Counted from the stretch's first letter, positions 23,278-33,990 are shown. The stretch: 64,000 bases of DNA from Astragalus membranaceus (GCA_039519185.1 CM076849.1:36389109-36453108), one strand, 5' to 3'. The notes: generated by a model not told the origin, from the sequence alone. Made by a program: numbers and translations.

Positions 23278-25242
23278 ATGGCTAAGAAACAAGCTGCCTC
23301 TAAGAACACGGGGAAAGGATCCGGTGTCGAAACTCATGCGAAAAAAGGAAAATCAGGAGTACTAGCATCAATGGAAGCAATCCCTGGATGTGAGCACTTT
23401 TGGAACATGAAGTTCCTGCCTGAGCGTGGTTTCAACTTCGCAAAAGCTCATCATTCATTCCTCTCCACTGTCAACAACATGCATTGGGAAAGATTTGTTC
23501 AAACCCGAGCCTACTACTTGGAGCAATTGGTGCGAGAATTCTACTCAGGAATTCAGAATAACAGAGGAGGTACTATATTTTTCTCCAAAGTTAGAGGTAA
23601 GAAAGTTTTCTTTGACCCTGCTAGAATCAATAAGCACTATGATCTCACATACACTGGTAATGCATTTGAAGTAAAACTAGAGACTTATGGAAAGAAGCAA
23701 ATGACTAAAATCAAAGAAAGAGTAGCAATAGAAGGATCTCAGTGAGAGAAATTCACAAATACTGAATTCAAACTTAAAACTGGTGAATTGATCCCTGAGC
23801 TTGGCAGTTGGCATTTATTCATTGATACATCAATTCTCCCTACTTCACACACTTCTACATTATCTAAAGATAGGTTGATTCTTATTGATTCAATCCTATG
23901 TGAGGATAATGTAGACATAGGGAAATTGATAGCTAAAGAAATTGTAGAATGTCAAGCCAAGGAATCTGGATTCTTATATTTCCCATGCTTAATCACTGAA
24001 CTGTGTCAAAAGCAAGGAGTTGTTACTTCTGATCTAGAAAAAGTCTACAGAAAAACCCCTCCTAGTGGTCTGTCTGCTGAAGTTAAAGAAAGAGTGAGGT
24101 CAGTGAAAATTAAAAATACTGTAGAGCAGGAAGTGTCTGAACACTTGGTGCAGAAACTCCAAGCTGTCTGGAAATTTCAAAGAGAACAGCATGAGTGGTT
24201 GAAATTAAAGTGGGATGACCCTGAAGCAGAAATAGAATCCCCAATTTTTCCTAATTGGGTGATTGATGAAAAAGAAGAAGTGGAAAACGAAACTGATAAG
24301 AAAGAGAGGAGAGTAAAGAGAAAGAGAGATACTGAGAAAGAAAAGAAGGGAAAGAAACCAAGAGTGGAGGAAGAAATTGAAGAAGTAAGTGATGAAGATA
24401 CTGAAGAAGATGAAGAGGCAAGGCAAGCTGTGAAGGATATTGAAAAGGATGAAGAGGAGGATGAATCTGAGTCACTGGAAGTTAGTGACAGTGATGATGA
24501 TGGCAGTGATGATATGGAAGCTAGTGCCAGAAGAAAGTATGAATTAAGAAAGAAATCTACAAATGAAGCCCAACCACCATCACCACCATCACAACAGCAA
24601 TCAAACACCCCCTCACCACCATCACAAACCAACATTCCATCCCCCACCGCCCACCATTCCCCCAGTCAAACTTCAACACCAAAAACACCCACAACTCCAA
24701 CAGAAAATGCTCCCCAATCTGAAAATCCAAAGCAAGATGCACAAGAAGATACAACCATCCCATCCCAGAAATCACCCACCCTACCAACAGAACCTATTGA
24801 GCAAACTAACATTGTTTCTGAGAAAGTTCAAATGCAGGTACTCATTGAAGAGCCTGAGAAAGAGAAAGACAAAGCAGGTTCAGAGTTGAAGATGCAGGGT
24901 ACAGAGGTACAAGCTGATGAGAAGGAGGTATCTGAGGAAGCTACACCCAAAGAAGGAGAGAAAGAAGCTGAGAAGGTAGCAGAGCAACAACCAGAGGGAA
25001 ATGAGCAGCAATCTGAGCAAACTCCAGTGCAGAGTGGTGTACCTGCACCTGAAGTCCAAACACTGGCTACACCAGATGTTCCTGCAGAAGCTACACCTGA
25101 AGAGGCAGAAATGCCTGAGGCTACTGTAGATAATCCTGGTGTGCCTACCTCTGATGTGGCCACTGCTAAGAAGCCAAAGAAGACAAAAGTCAAGCATAGC
25201 CCTGCTGTGAGAGTCAGCCCCAGATTCCAGAAGAAAGAGTAA
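23278..25242 (+). pseudogene. E2 third ORF (env-position), one nonsense codon
   Basis: ATG at 23278, about 654 codons to TAA at 25240-25242, in one frame except a TGA at 23743-23745. E1 has a Trp codon at the matching place (GATWGKF), so this is a single-base lesion. The N-terminus is Lys-rich (MAKKQAASKNTGKGSG). A globular domain of about 230 residues (RGFNFAKAHHSF, LVREFYSGI, DVGKLIAKEIVECQ, LYFPCLITELC) resembles the plant family annotated as Transposase_32 / putative plant transposon protein. Then come long acidic (EEDEE), Pro/Gln/Ser-rich and Ala/Pro-rich tails. No signal peptide or membrane span is visible, so an envelope role is not supported; nuclear or RNA/particle-associated action is only a guess. 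CRICAL residues are unknown for this family. Confidence 0.75.
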
Positions 25243-25394
25243 AAAGATACATTTTAATGTTGTTTCCAGTATTTATAATATGCTTTAGTAGTATACTCTA
25301 TGTGCTAAATACTATGTGTTAACTTGCTGCTATGTGTTAATTACTTTTGATTATATCTCCCAAACTTTTGGATCCCTTGTTTACTCAACTTAGA

Positions 25395-25440
25395 GCAGTG
25401 GGGACACTGCTCATATTTAAGTTGGGGGGGAGAGTGGAGA
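25395..25440 (+). promoter_or_regulatory. E2 hairpin plus second purine-rich tract
   Basis: GCAGTGGGGACACTGC (25395-25410) can fold as a 6-bp perfect stem with a GGGA loop. It is followed by ATTTAAGTTGGGGGGGAGAG, which resembles the PPT. E1 has GCAGTGAGGACACTGC at 56487 followed by ATTTTGGGGGAGGA, and E6 has the same in reverse near 61431. It lies about 1.3 kb (element-only distance) before the true PPT, so it may be an internal plus-strand primer or an RNA structure. Confidence 0.6.
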
Positions 25441-25524
25441 ATAGTATATATTTTTGTGTATGCACTATATTTGCAGCATGTTTTGAACCTAGTACTAATA
25501 TATATGTATGAATATAAAAATATG
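25400..25524 (+). repeat. 125-bp flanking direct repeat, left copy
   Basis: The same E2 sequence (starting GGGGACACTGCTC, ending GAATATAAAAATATG) lies on both sides of E5: here and at 29841-29968. The right copy has about three more G in its G run. A 13-base filler AATATAAAAATAG follows this copy before E5 starts and repeats adjacent sequence. Confidence 0.9.
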
Positions 25525-25537
25525 AATATAAAAATAG

Positions 25538-26056
25538 ATTGATCTAGGGCATTAAGCTTCCATGGAGGTTAGGGCACAAAACGTAAAGTTGAAAGTAGGA
25601 ATGCGTAAGAGAGTCAAGACGGCTCTGAAAAGTGTATTTAACCAGAACAAAACGAAAATACCTAATCCCTAACTGGGTTATTGGATAAAAGCCCGTTAAC
25701 AAACTAATATTTGGCCCAAAACCCGTTTTACACAGTACTGCTTCGGTAATTCGCAGTTTTCGCCTTTAAGACGTCTGAATTTGGTTTTGAGCTCAACAGA
25801 AGAATTGTATCTCTGCTCCTTAGCTTTCCAACGCATACTCGCACGCCTTAATCGGATAACCACAGCCAAAGTTATGGTCGACAGAGTAGACAGGGGTCAA
25901 TATGCAATAAAACACAAGAATTAATCAATAAATTATTATATTGCTTAAATAAGACCCAAAGTCTAGAAACGTGCTAAGACTTAAATATTAGGCACAAAGC
26001 ACAATTAAAATCACCAAGTGAAAAGCTATAAAGAGTGCATTAAAATACACTGATCA
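25538..26056 (-). repeat. E5 3' LTR, truncated to its first 519 bp
   Basis: Matches 29322-29840 over its whole length. Read in element orientation it begins TGATCAGTG and stops where the full LTR has 725 bp more. The missing part is the promoter-distal end, so this LTR is not a normal integration product. Confidence 0.88.
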
Positions 26057-27324
26057 AATTCCCCCACACTTAAGCTTTTGCACTCCGTGCAAAACACACA
26101 AAACAATACACGAAAACAATGCATGAGTTTCCAATGAACCCAAAGAATGCAAAGTCATAAGAGAAATTCTTTTCCTAGGCTTCAAGGAGAATGACAATTA
26201 AAGATAGCACTTAATTACAATCAAGGCAAACAAGAGGATAGAGCACTAGAGAGTGAATCACAAGTGATGAGTCCTCACAGGATATGTATTAGTAATGCTC
26301 TCAATCACTCAAGTGTCTAGGCTTGTGTTTACTCTCATATACATAATAAGCACATCAATGAAAGTTAGCACTACCATATGCTTGACAAGCTTCTAACATC
26401 CACACTTAATAACACATGCACATAAGATCAAAAGGTCTTTATAAGGGTTGTAATGGGGCCAAGGTCAAGGTAGGATAATCCTAAGGGGGAACTAGACTAA
26501 AAACAATCAAAGAGGATAAAGAAGCAATGGAAATCAATTGTAGAATGAGCATGAAGGGGTCCAACTTCAATTTGGTATGATGAATTTCTCTATTTTGATA
26601 TACTTCTCCACATAACTCTCTCCACACAACTTTCACTCTTCTTGATACAGAGATAAAAAGATATATACACTTTGCATTTTTTTTTTTTTGCTTTTTTTTT
26701 TCATTCTTTTTTTTTTCATTTTTTTCTTCTTTTTTTTTTCTTGGGGAATATTTTTCTATACAAATAAACTTGCCAAACTTTCCATTGAGAACCCAAGAAC
26801 TAACCCAAGTGAGAACCACAATTGCACAATTTGGACACCCCCACACTTATGGATTTAACAATTCTCAATTCAAAGCTCCTTCACCCTCTAAGATTGGGTA
26901 ATAACATTGTTTTTCACTTTTGGGCTTGTGATGAGCTATAAAACAAAGAATGAAATAAAAAGGCTCAAAGGGGCTTACACAAAGGGATAAATTTAGGGTA
27001 GGCTTATTTGGCTAGTGGCTAAAAAAACAGAATTGCCTAGATCATTTCAAACATGCATGTGAACAAGTGTTTCAACAAGAATCAAGTCAAGTTCTAGAGT
27101 AACTAACAAACATGAGTGAGTCACACACAAGAAAGGAGAGAATAACAAAATGTAGGTCATCCAATAAAAGGCTTAATTCTCACCAGGGACAATGACTATC
27201 ACAAATGATGCAAAATTTAGTGCTCATATCCAACTTATTAAACCCAGAGCAACAAGAAATCAATCAAATCATGTCACAACACCTATGGTCAAAGAATAGT
27301 AAAATCACCCACAACTTATACAAA
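26057..27324 (-). other. E5 3' non-coding region, T-rich tracts, no gene seen
   Basis: Low-complexity minus-strand A-rich runs (26677-26740) and PPT-like CCCCCACACTT patches at 26060, 26838 and 27412. The ORFs here are Lys-rich shadows of poly(T). No protein family recognised. Confidence 0.5.
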
Positions 27325-28119
27325 CTAAGAATTCATGGAAAAAACATGCAAAAATAACAATTTTTTCCTTTTTTTATAGTTAAAAATTAAAAACATAAAT
27401 ACTAAAACACACACCCCCACACTTAAATCACATATTGTCCTCGATGTAAGAAACAAGTATAACTTAAGGATAAGAAAAGAAAACTCCCTCTTGAAGGTGG
27501 AGAATTTGAAGCTTGCAGGTGGATGGTATTTGTCATAGAAACCTCTTTTATGGTTACTGCACACGTGTTTGGTCTCCTTCTTCTTCCACACATCCAGAAT
27601 AAGGGGATTAATTTGTTGCCGTGTTTGCCATACTTCCTCGGTTGGAATGTCCGCCAAGGTCCATCCAATACCTTTCCTATGTTCGCTTAGAATTGGCGAT
27701 AACTTTTCCTGTTCAGATTCAAGGTTAACTGGAATAATCACAGACAAATTTGCACTTCCCCCTAAATATGCGCATTTCAAATTTTCAGGGAGTGGTTTGA
27801 GCTCTACAACATGTGGCTGCTCAATAGCAGCAACAACCACATCCACAACATCAACTATGTAAAGTGTATCAACCTCTAGAGTTTCAACAAGAGTAACTGC
27901 ACTGACAATGAGAGGATTTGGGACATTATGATTCACTACTTCCTGGGCAGACAGTTCGTTTGATCTCTGGGCCTGTATCTGATTAACTGTAGTGGTTAAT
28001 TGTCCAACTATTATCTCCAATTCCTTAAGTGTGGAATCTGTTGTTTGTTGGAATTGGAGATTTTGAATAGCCATCTCTTTAATGAGATCCTCCAGTGAAG
28101 GTTCATAAACAACAACCAT
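27325..28119 (-). pseudogene. E5 internal coding remnant (gag tail joined to protease-RT linker)
   Basis: A 264-codon minus-strand ORF. The first 50 residues (LEDLIKEMAIQNLQFQQ, LKELEIIVGQLTTTVN) resemble the coiled gag C-terminus of Athila-like elements. Around residues 105-165 it has the linker before RT (VVELKPLPENLKCAYLGG, SEHRKGIGWTLADIP). Protease and most of RT are absent, so there was a large internal deletion. The C-terminal part after this is not recognisable. No catalytic motifs remain. Confidence 0.6.
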
Positions 28120-28575
28120 GTTTAAATCAACTGAATCAGAATTAGAGTTAAAATCAAATAAGTTATGCTAAAATTAAGGAAGAAAATAAAAAACGAATCA
28201 AAGATAATCTAAAAAATATAAAAACTGCACTAAAAATCTAATAAAATCAAAAGAAGATTATGAAAATTTTTTTGGATTTTTTTGAGATTATAAAATATTC
28301 GAATAATTAATTAAAAATAGAAAACGAATGAATTTAGGATTTTTCGGCCTAGGCTCCATTAAGGGAGTCCTACTCCTTGATTTTTTTCGGATTTTCTGAC
28401 CAATTTTCGGAGCAATCTGACCAGATCACCTGAAAATCGTTTTTTTTTACCTAAAAAACCAGAATTCAGCAGAATGCCTACGACCTGTAACAAAACCTGA
28501 AAACTCAACAAAGACACAAACTAAAATGTTAGTACTGTTAGTGGGATCCTGAACTTGGCAATCCCTAATTAGAGA

Positions 28576-28593
28576 TCCCCGGCAACGGCGCCA
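28576..28593 (-). promoter_or_regulatory. E5 primer-binding site (tRNA-Asp)
   Basis: Exact minus-strand copy of TGGCGCCGTTGCCGGGGA, three bases from the LTR edge at 28597. It fixes the minus orientation of E5 and groups it with Athila/Tat-type elements. Confidence 0.9.
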
Positions 28594-28596
28594 ATT

Positions 28597-29840
28597 TGAT
28601 CAGCGGTCGTACGCGGGTCAAAATAATTAATAAAAGGTAAATATAGTATCAAGGTAAGAGACCTTGGTCGTCTCTCGAGGATCTCTAAATACAGAAATTA
28701 CCAAAATCAGGAACCAAAATAAACAATAAAAAGGGGTTTTGAAGAAAACAATTTGTGTTTAAGGGAGTTCAACAATTTAGAGAGACAATCAATCCATTGG
28801 TTTCGGATGCGTTTTTTGGATTTATCATCGGTTCTAAAATAAAGATTCGTGCATAGTTTGATAATTCTTGATTGATCATAAACTAACTAAACAAGCGTTA
28901 ATCAGTTCATACGAATTCGCACCGTTTTAAAGCAAGCGTCAAAACAATGTGTTCAATCAATCGTGATAGCGAACAAGTGCCAGTATCACAATTAACATCA
29001 TAACTGAATTCTATCAATCCTATAAACAAGCGCCATAGACTCTATCAATTTCTATCCAAACTAAATTAAACAAGCGATAAAATAGTTTGTATAATGAAAG
29101 TTGCAAAACAGAATCATGATTAAGTGATTAAGCAAAACCGAATCATAAAACGAATCACATAAGCAAATCATAGAGTTTGAGTATTTAAGCAAAACACAAA
29201 CCGAATTTGCAGCAAGAATTACAGAGATGAATTTGATAGAGAAAGAATTAAAACCATAAAAACGAAATAAATATTAAGCACTGAACCTCAAAATCCTTAC
29301 AGCAACACCCTTCACCAATAGATTGATCTAGGGCATTAAGCTTCCATGGAGGTTAGGGCACAAAACGTAAAGTTGAAAGTAGGAATGCGTAAGAGAGTCA
29401 AGACGGCTCTGAAAAGTGTATTTAACCAGAACAAAACGAAAATACCTAATCCCTAACTGGGTTATTGGATAAAAGCCCGTTAACAAACTAATATTTGGCC
29501 CAAAACCCGTTTTACACAGTACTGCTTCGGTAATTCGCAGTTTTCGCCTTTAAGACGTCTGAATTTGGTTTTGAGCTCAACAGAAGAATTGTATCTCTGC
29601 TCCTTAGCTTTCCAACGCATACTCGCACGCCTTAATCGGATAACCACAGCCAAAGTTATGGTCGACAGAGTAGACAGGGGTCAATATGCAATAAAACACA
29701 AGAATTAATCAATAAATTATTATATTGCTTAAATAAGACCCAAAGTCTAGAAACGTGCTAAGACTTAAATATTAGGCACAAAGCACAATTAAAATCACCA
29801 AGTGAAAAGCTATAAAGAGTGCATTAAAATACACTGATCA
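28597..29840 (-). repeat. E5 5' LTR, full length
   Basis: 1244 bp with TGATCA at both ends (plus strand TGATCAGCGG...CACTGATCA). Its right edge abuts the 125-bp repeated E2 segment at 29841. Confidence 0.85.
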
Positions 29841-29968
29841 GGGGACACTGCTCATATTTAAGTTGGGGGGGGGGAGAGTGGAGAATAGTATATATTTTTG
29901 TGTATGCACTATATTTGCAGCATGTTTTGAACCTAGTACTAATATATATGTATGAATATAAAAATATG
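29841..29968 (+). repeat. 125-bp flanking direct repeat, right copy
   Basis: Second copy of the E2 segment found at 25400-25524. It continues smoothly into the E2 3' UTR (TTTGAGTAAG...), so this is the junction with undisturbed E2. Confidence 0.9.
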
Positions 29969-31162
29969 TTTGAGTAAGTATTTATAGCATGTGAGTATGT
30001 AGTGTTAGTATGTTTTAAGTTTTAGATGTACTTAACAAGGCATGATAATTTGTATTAACATGGTGAATTAAGTGCATCAATTTGTTTTTAGAATTAAAAT
30101 GATTATGAAACATGATCAATTCATTTTTTTCTCAAAAATTGAAGAAGTGTATCAATGAGTCAAATTTTAAAAGCCTTGTTTTCTAAAAATGATCAGTTTT
30201 ATAAATACTTTGACACAACAAAATTGAGTTTTGAAAAGAACCATGCTAGATCAAGAGCTATCTAAAGCCAAGGAAATTTTGGAAATTTGAGGTCAAAATT
30301 AGATTTTTATTAAAAATTTAGAAAAGCATAAAGACTTAAGTTTGGGGGAAATTCCATGAATACAAAGGCCAAAGTGTGACAGCTTGAAGAGTGCAAGCCA
30401 CAAGTGTCAAAACCACTCAAAAATACCAAAAATATCCCAAAAATGAGCTACACTTGCTTGAGTCATATAAACTGAACCTGTCCCTTAAGTGCAATTTGGT
30501 TTGAAAAATATGAACAAAGTTCAAAGAGAAAAAGAAAAACAAACCAAGAAAAAAAAAGAAAATGCATGTGGAGGTCAGTGAGGAGGGCAGTGTACGCTAC
30601 CAAAAATACTCAAAGAGTTTTCAAGTGTGGCAACACTTAGTGTGCCAACACCATCTACATCAAAAGGCACCTACACTCAAAATAAGGTGAACCTACAATC
30701 CAAAAATGATGTTTTTGCACTCACTGCATTACATCAACAAAAATCAAACACCAAGAATAGAAATAAGGTATTGGCTCAACAAGTTGGAACACCAAAAGCC
30801 CTTTGTTGTGCTTAAGAGTCCCCTAAATACTTGAAGAAATTGTTAGTCTCGGCCATATTTTGAAAAATCTCTAAGAGTGACCAAAAGAGTTCCATCTTTT
30901 TCAAAAAGCTAAGGAAAAACTCTTTGTTCAGTTATGGAACCAATTAGAAACTCAATGGGCCACACACTCACACAAAAGAGTTTTTATAACTCTGAATGTT
31001 TTAAGAAAGCAAAGGCATGAAAGAAAAAGCACCAAAAGAGAAAGGCTTATCAATACACTTCAAACACTTCCTGAAAAACATGAGTTGAGATGTCTTCATA
31101 AATTATTATGTTTTGTTTCTTGTCGTTGCTTGAGGACAAGCAACAATTTAAGTTTAGGGGTG
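29969..31162 (+). other. E2 3' UTR and polypurine tract
   Basis: Non-coding end of E2. Contains AAGTTTGGGGGAAATT at about 30338, an ACACTTAGTGTGCCAACACC motif at about 30629, and a PPT AAGTTTAGGGGTG directly before the 3' LTR at 31163. A 62-codon ORF at 30627 spans the motif and resembles nothing known. The layout matches the 3' UTR of E1 (56395-57530). Confidence 0.7.
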
Positions 31163-32792
31163 TGATAACTCTATTTTATATAGAGTTATTCATACAATCA
31201 AGCTTGAGTTATTGCTTATTTTCAAGAACATTTATATATATTTATAGCTTATTTATCAAGGAACAGCATTCTAAATATTCAAATGGATAAAGGGCAATGA
31301 TCTAGGCAAAATGCACACATCTTGTTAGGTTTGATGTTTTTGTTCAGTGCAGCTACTGCAGGAGTGGGAACACTGCCAACACCAGGAGTGGAAACACTAG
31401 GAGTGGAAACACTGCCAACACCTGCTAAAATTCTGCAGTTTATACCAAAACATCCAAAGACCATTTCAATGCTTCCACACTTGATTAGTGACGTCATGCC
31501 TAGTCACCTGGAGCTGAGCCACTTGCTGAAGTCGGCGATACACATAAAAATCAAGTTGCAAGACTCAAACTTATCTAAAAGACATGTGGCACTTCTCCAA
31601 TGGACCTCATCTTTTGTTATGCATGCAAGCGACCAAACCTGTGCAGCTTGCTTGATTGGTTGTCAACAAATTAACCATGTTCGGTCTCCTCGGCTGATCT
31701 TTCACGCCAAAGGAAACCCCTTGCAAGAGGAAAGCTTTCAAGCCTATAAATAGATATCATATCTTCACAAGAAAAGAATCCTATCTTCTATCATCTTTCA
31801 CATCTTTAAATCCTTTATCTTTTCGCTTAGTTTAGGTTTAGTTTAGTTTCATTTCAAGTTTCTAAGGAGAGGAAGGTGATGAAGTGCTTGACAACCATTC
31901 CCTTCACTTCTACTTTGAAGAAATTCGTGTAAGAAATCTTTATTGTACTTCAACTTGGGAACTTAATGCAAAAGATCTTCTATTCAAGTAATCTCTACTC
32001 TTTTAAGTTCTTTTGCTTTATTATTCATTTACTTATGTTCTTTGCACATTCTTTGCTTTATAACATGAGTAACATGAGCTAAATTCCCTTAAGTTGAGAT
32101 GTTCTAACCTTGTAATGAACTTCTAAATATGTTATTATGGTTTATGTAGTGTAAACACTTTAAACTCTTGCATAACACTTCTTTCAACTTATTCTGGAAT
32201 TGATCACTTTAGAATAGGTAAAACTTGTAGCAGCAGACATGGGCTACATTTATGAACTCAAGAGTTAATAGGGACAAGTATTTAATAAAGGAAACTTTGT
32301 TAAACACATGCTAAAACCTAGACATAGGATAGCATAGTCCTTAGGATAATAAAATTAGAAGAGTGAACCTATTTAGCAACTTGGATCATTGTTAGGAGGC
32401 AAGGGAGGAATTGGCAAACCTTTCTTTACTGTAAAAAACAAAGATCATAAGAGCTTGTAATGAAACTCTGAAGAGAAGTGCTGAAAGGCACAAACTGATG
32501 CACCTACATCCAGTGTTCCCACACTACATACTCCATTAAAACACTTAGAAGTAAAGTACTTGGTGAAAACATCTCAACTACTTTTTCCAACTGATTTCTC
32601 ACACATTTTATTGCTTATTATTATTTTACTTACTTTGAAAACTCCAAACCAAAAATACTGAATAGTGTAGACACACTAAGTGTACACTTTGAACTACAAA
32701 AATTTACAATACATAATCCCTGTGGGTTCGACCTTTCTTATCACTTTATTACTTGTGTGACTATATATACTTGCATATAATAAACCACACCA
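31163..32792 (+). repeat. E2 3' LTR
   Basis: 1630 bp, near-identical to 15535-17166, ending ACCACACCA before the target duplication ATTAC (32793-32797). Confidence 0.95.
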
Positions 32793-33093
32793 ATTACAGG
32801 CTAGCAGGTAAAGAATGAGCTGCTCCCATTGCCTTTCATTGACCATATGCTAGACAGGCTAGCAGGTAAAGAATTTTATTGCTTTCTTGATGGTTATTCA
32901 GGTTATAACCAGATTGCAATACTGCCTGAAGATCAGCAAAAGACTACATTCACTTGTCCACATGGCACCTTTGCTTTTAGAAGGATGCCATTTGGCCTGT
33001 GTAATGCACCTGCCACCTTTCAAAGGTGTATGATGGCAATTTTCTCTGATTACATTGAAAGATCCATGGAAGTCTTCATGGATGATTTCTCTG
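32793..33093 (+). pseudogene. E1 reverse transcriptase palm fragment
   Basis: Resumes the RT cut at 15534. After a rearranged patch (32797-32827) the frame gives FIDHMLDRLAGKEFYCFLD, MPFGLCNAPATFQRCM and the catalytic FMDD, then ends abruptly at about 33093, where chromovirus integrase sequence (E3) begins. The RT end, RNase H and integrase N-terminus of E1 are missing from the window; E1 resumes at 53082 inside integrase. Confidence 0.88.
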
Positions 33094-33096
33094 GAT

Positions 33097-33990
33097 GATC
33101 CCAAGTTCACATCTCGATTTTGGAGAGCATTGCACATGGCGTTGGGAACAACTGTGTGTGTTAGCACTGCTTACCATCCACAGACAGACGGGCAGACTGA
33201 GAGGACAATCCAGACATTGGAGGATATGTTGAGAGCTTGTGTACTCGATAGTGGAGGCAGATGGGAGGATCACCTTCCATTGGTGGAGTTTTCATACAAC
33301 AGTTACCATTCTAGTATCGGACTGGCTCCATATGAAGCATTGTATGGAAGGAAGTGCAGAACACCATTGTGTTGGTGGGATATAGGCGAGCAGAGATTGT
33401 TGGGACCGATTTGGTCCCTGAGACTACGGAGAAGATCCGTCAGATAAGAGAAAGGATGAAAGCCGCGCAGAGTCGGCAGAAGAGTTATGCGGATAAGAGA
33501 AGAAGGCCGTTAGAATTCAAAGAAGGAGACCATGTCTTTTTGAGACTTTCTCCAACCATCGGAACCGGTATTGCTTTGCGAGCAAAGAAGCTCAGTCCTC
33601 GGTATGTCGAACCCTTCCAGATTATCGAGCGAGCTGGGCCGGTAGCGTATCGCATTGCATTACCTCTAGAATTGTCCAGATTACACGATGTGTTTCATAT
33701 ATCGCGGTTAAGGAAGTATATTCATGATCCGAATCAACCATTAAGTTATGAAGCGATTGACATCAGACTGGATTTATCTTATCAGCCTACTCCAATCAGG
33801 ATCATCGAACGTGGCGAGAAAACGCTCCGGACGAGAGCAATTCCTATTGTCAAGGTGCTTTGGGACGGTGCCTCACCCGACCAAGCAACACAGGAAGTAG
33901 AGGAGAACATGCGGGTGAAGTATCCCCATCTTTTCGGATGAGGTACGTTTTGTCAATTTTGAGGACAAAATTTTTAAAAGTTGGGGTGAT
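33097..33990 (+). pseudogene. E3 upstream partial copy: integrase C-terminal half and 3' end
   Basis: Chromovirus-like integrase from the second catalytic Asp region (DPKFTSRFW) through the catalytic Glu (DGQTERTIQ) to a C-terminal chromodomain-like segment ending HLFG and TGA at 33939-33941, then a purine-rich end AGTTGGGGTGAT up to the LTR at 33991. It is almost identical to 39676-40451 plus 50128-50245 (two substitutions seen by eye), including the same frameshift after CWWDIGEQRLLGP. It lacks E4, so it shows E4's empty target (single GTGCC at 33868-33872). It is the remnant of an extra E3 unit upstream of the LTR. Confidence 0.88.

Larger units (their letters stand above)
25538..29840 (-). 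mobile_element. E5: non-autonomous LTR retrotransposon in E2 3' UTR, reverse orientation
   Basis: Minus-strand element with a full LTR on the right (28597-29840, its 5' LTR), a minus-strand tRNA-Asp PBS at 28576-28593, a degenerate internal region (26057-28575), a purine-rich tract read on the minus strand just inside the left LTR (26057-26070), and a left LTR truncated to 519 bp (25538-26056). The 519 bp look identical in both LTRs. The E2 sequence is duplicated over 125 bp around it rather than 5 bp. The internal region keeps only gag and linker remnants, so movement would need enzymes from another element. Confidence 0.8.
15535..32792 (+). mobile_element. E2: Athila-like retrotransposon nested in E1 RT, TSD ATTAC
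   Basis: Complete LTR-to-LTR element flanked by ATTAC at 15530-15534 and 32793-32797. LTRs are 15535-17166 and 31163-32792 and differ by about eight or nine substitutions plus a 2-bp TA-length change by eye, so the insertion is fairly young. Internal order: PBS, gag, protease, RT, RNase H, integrase, third ORF, hairpin/purine tract, long 3' UTR (interrupted by E5), PPT. Coding regions contain a few point lesions only. Related to but clearly distinct from E1: LTR bodies differ and the dispersed short motif is different. Confidence 0.92.

Noticed and set aside
24177..25197. Minus-strand Ser-rich and hydrophobic ORFs over the third ORF of E2
   Set aside because: They are shadows of the acidic GAA/GAG-rich and CCA-rich coding strand.
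23278..25242. Third ORF as a true envelope gene
   Set aside because: No signal peptide, membrane span or fusion-like segment is visible; only the position matches env.
26670..26745. Poly(T) tract at 26670-26745 as a LINE or SINE tail
   Set aside because: It lies inside the E5 internal region with no adjacent LINE or SINE body or target duplication.
33055..33447. A 130-codon chimeric ORF as a new gene
   Set aside because: It is an accidental frame across the E1-E3 junction; both halves are known retroelement pieces.
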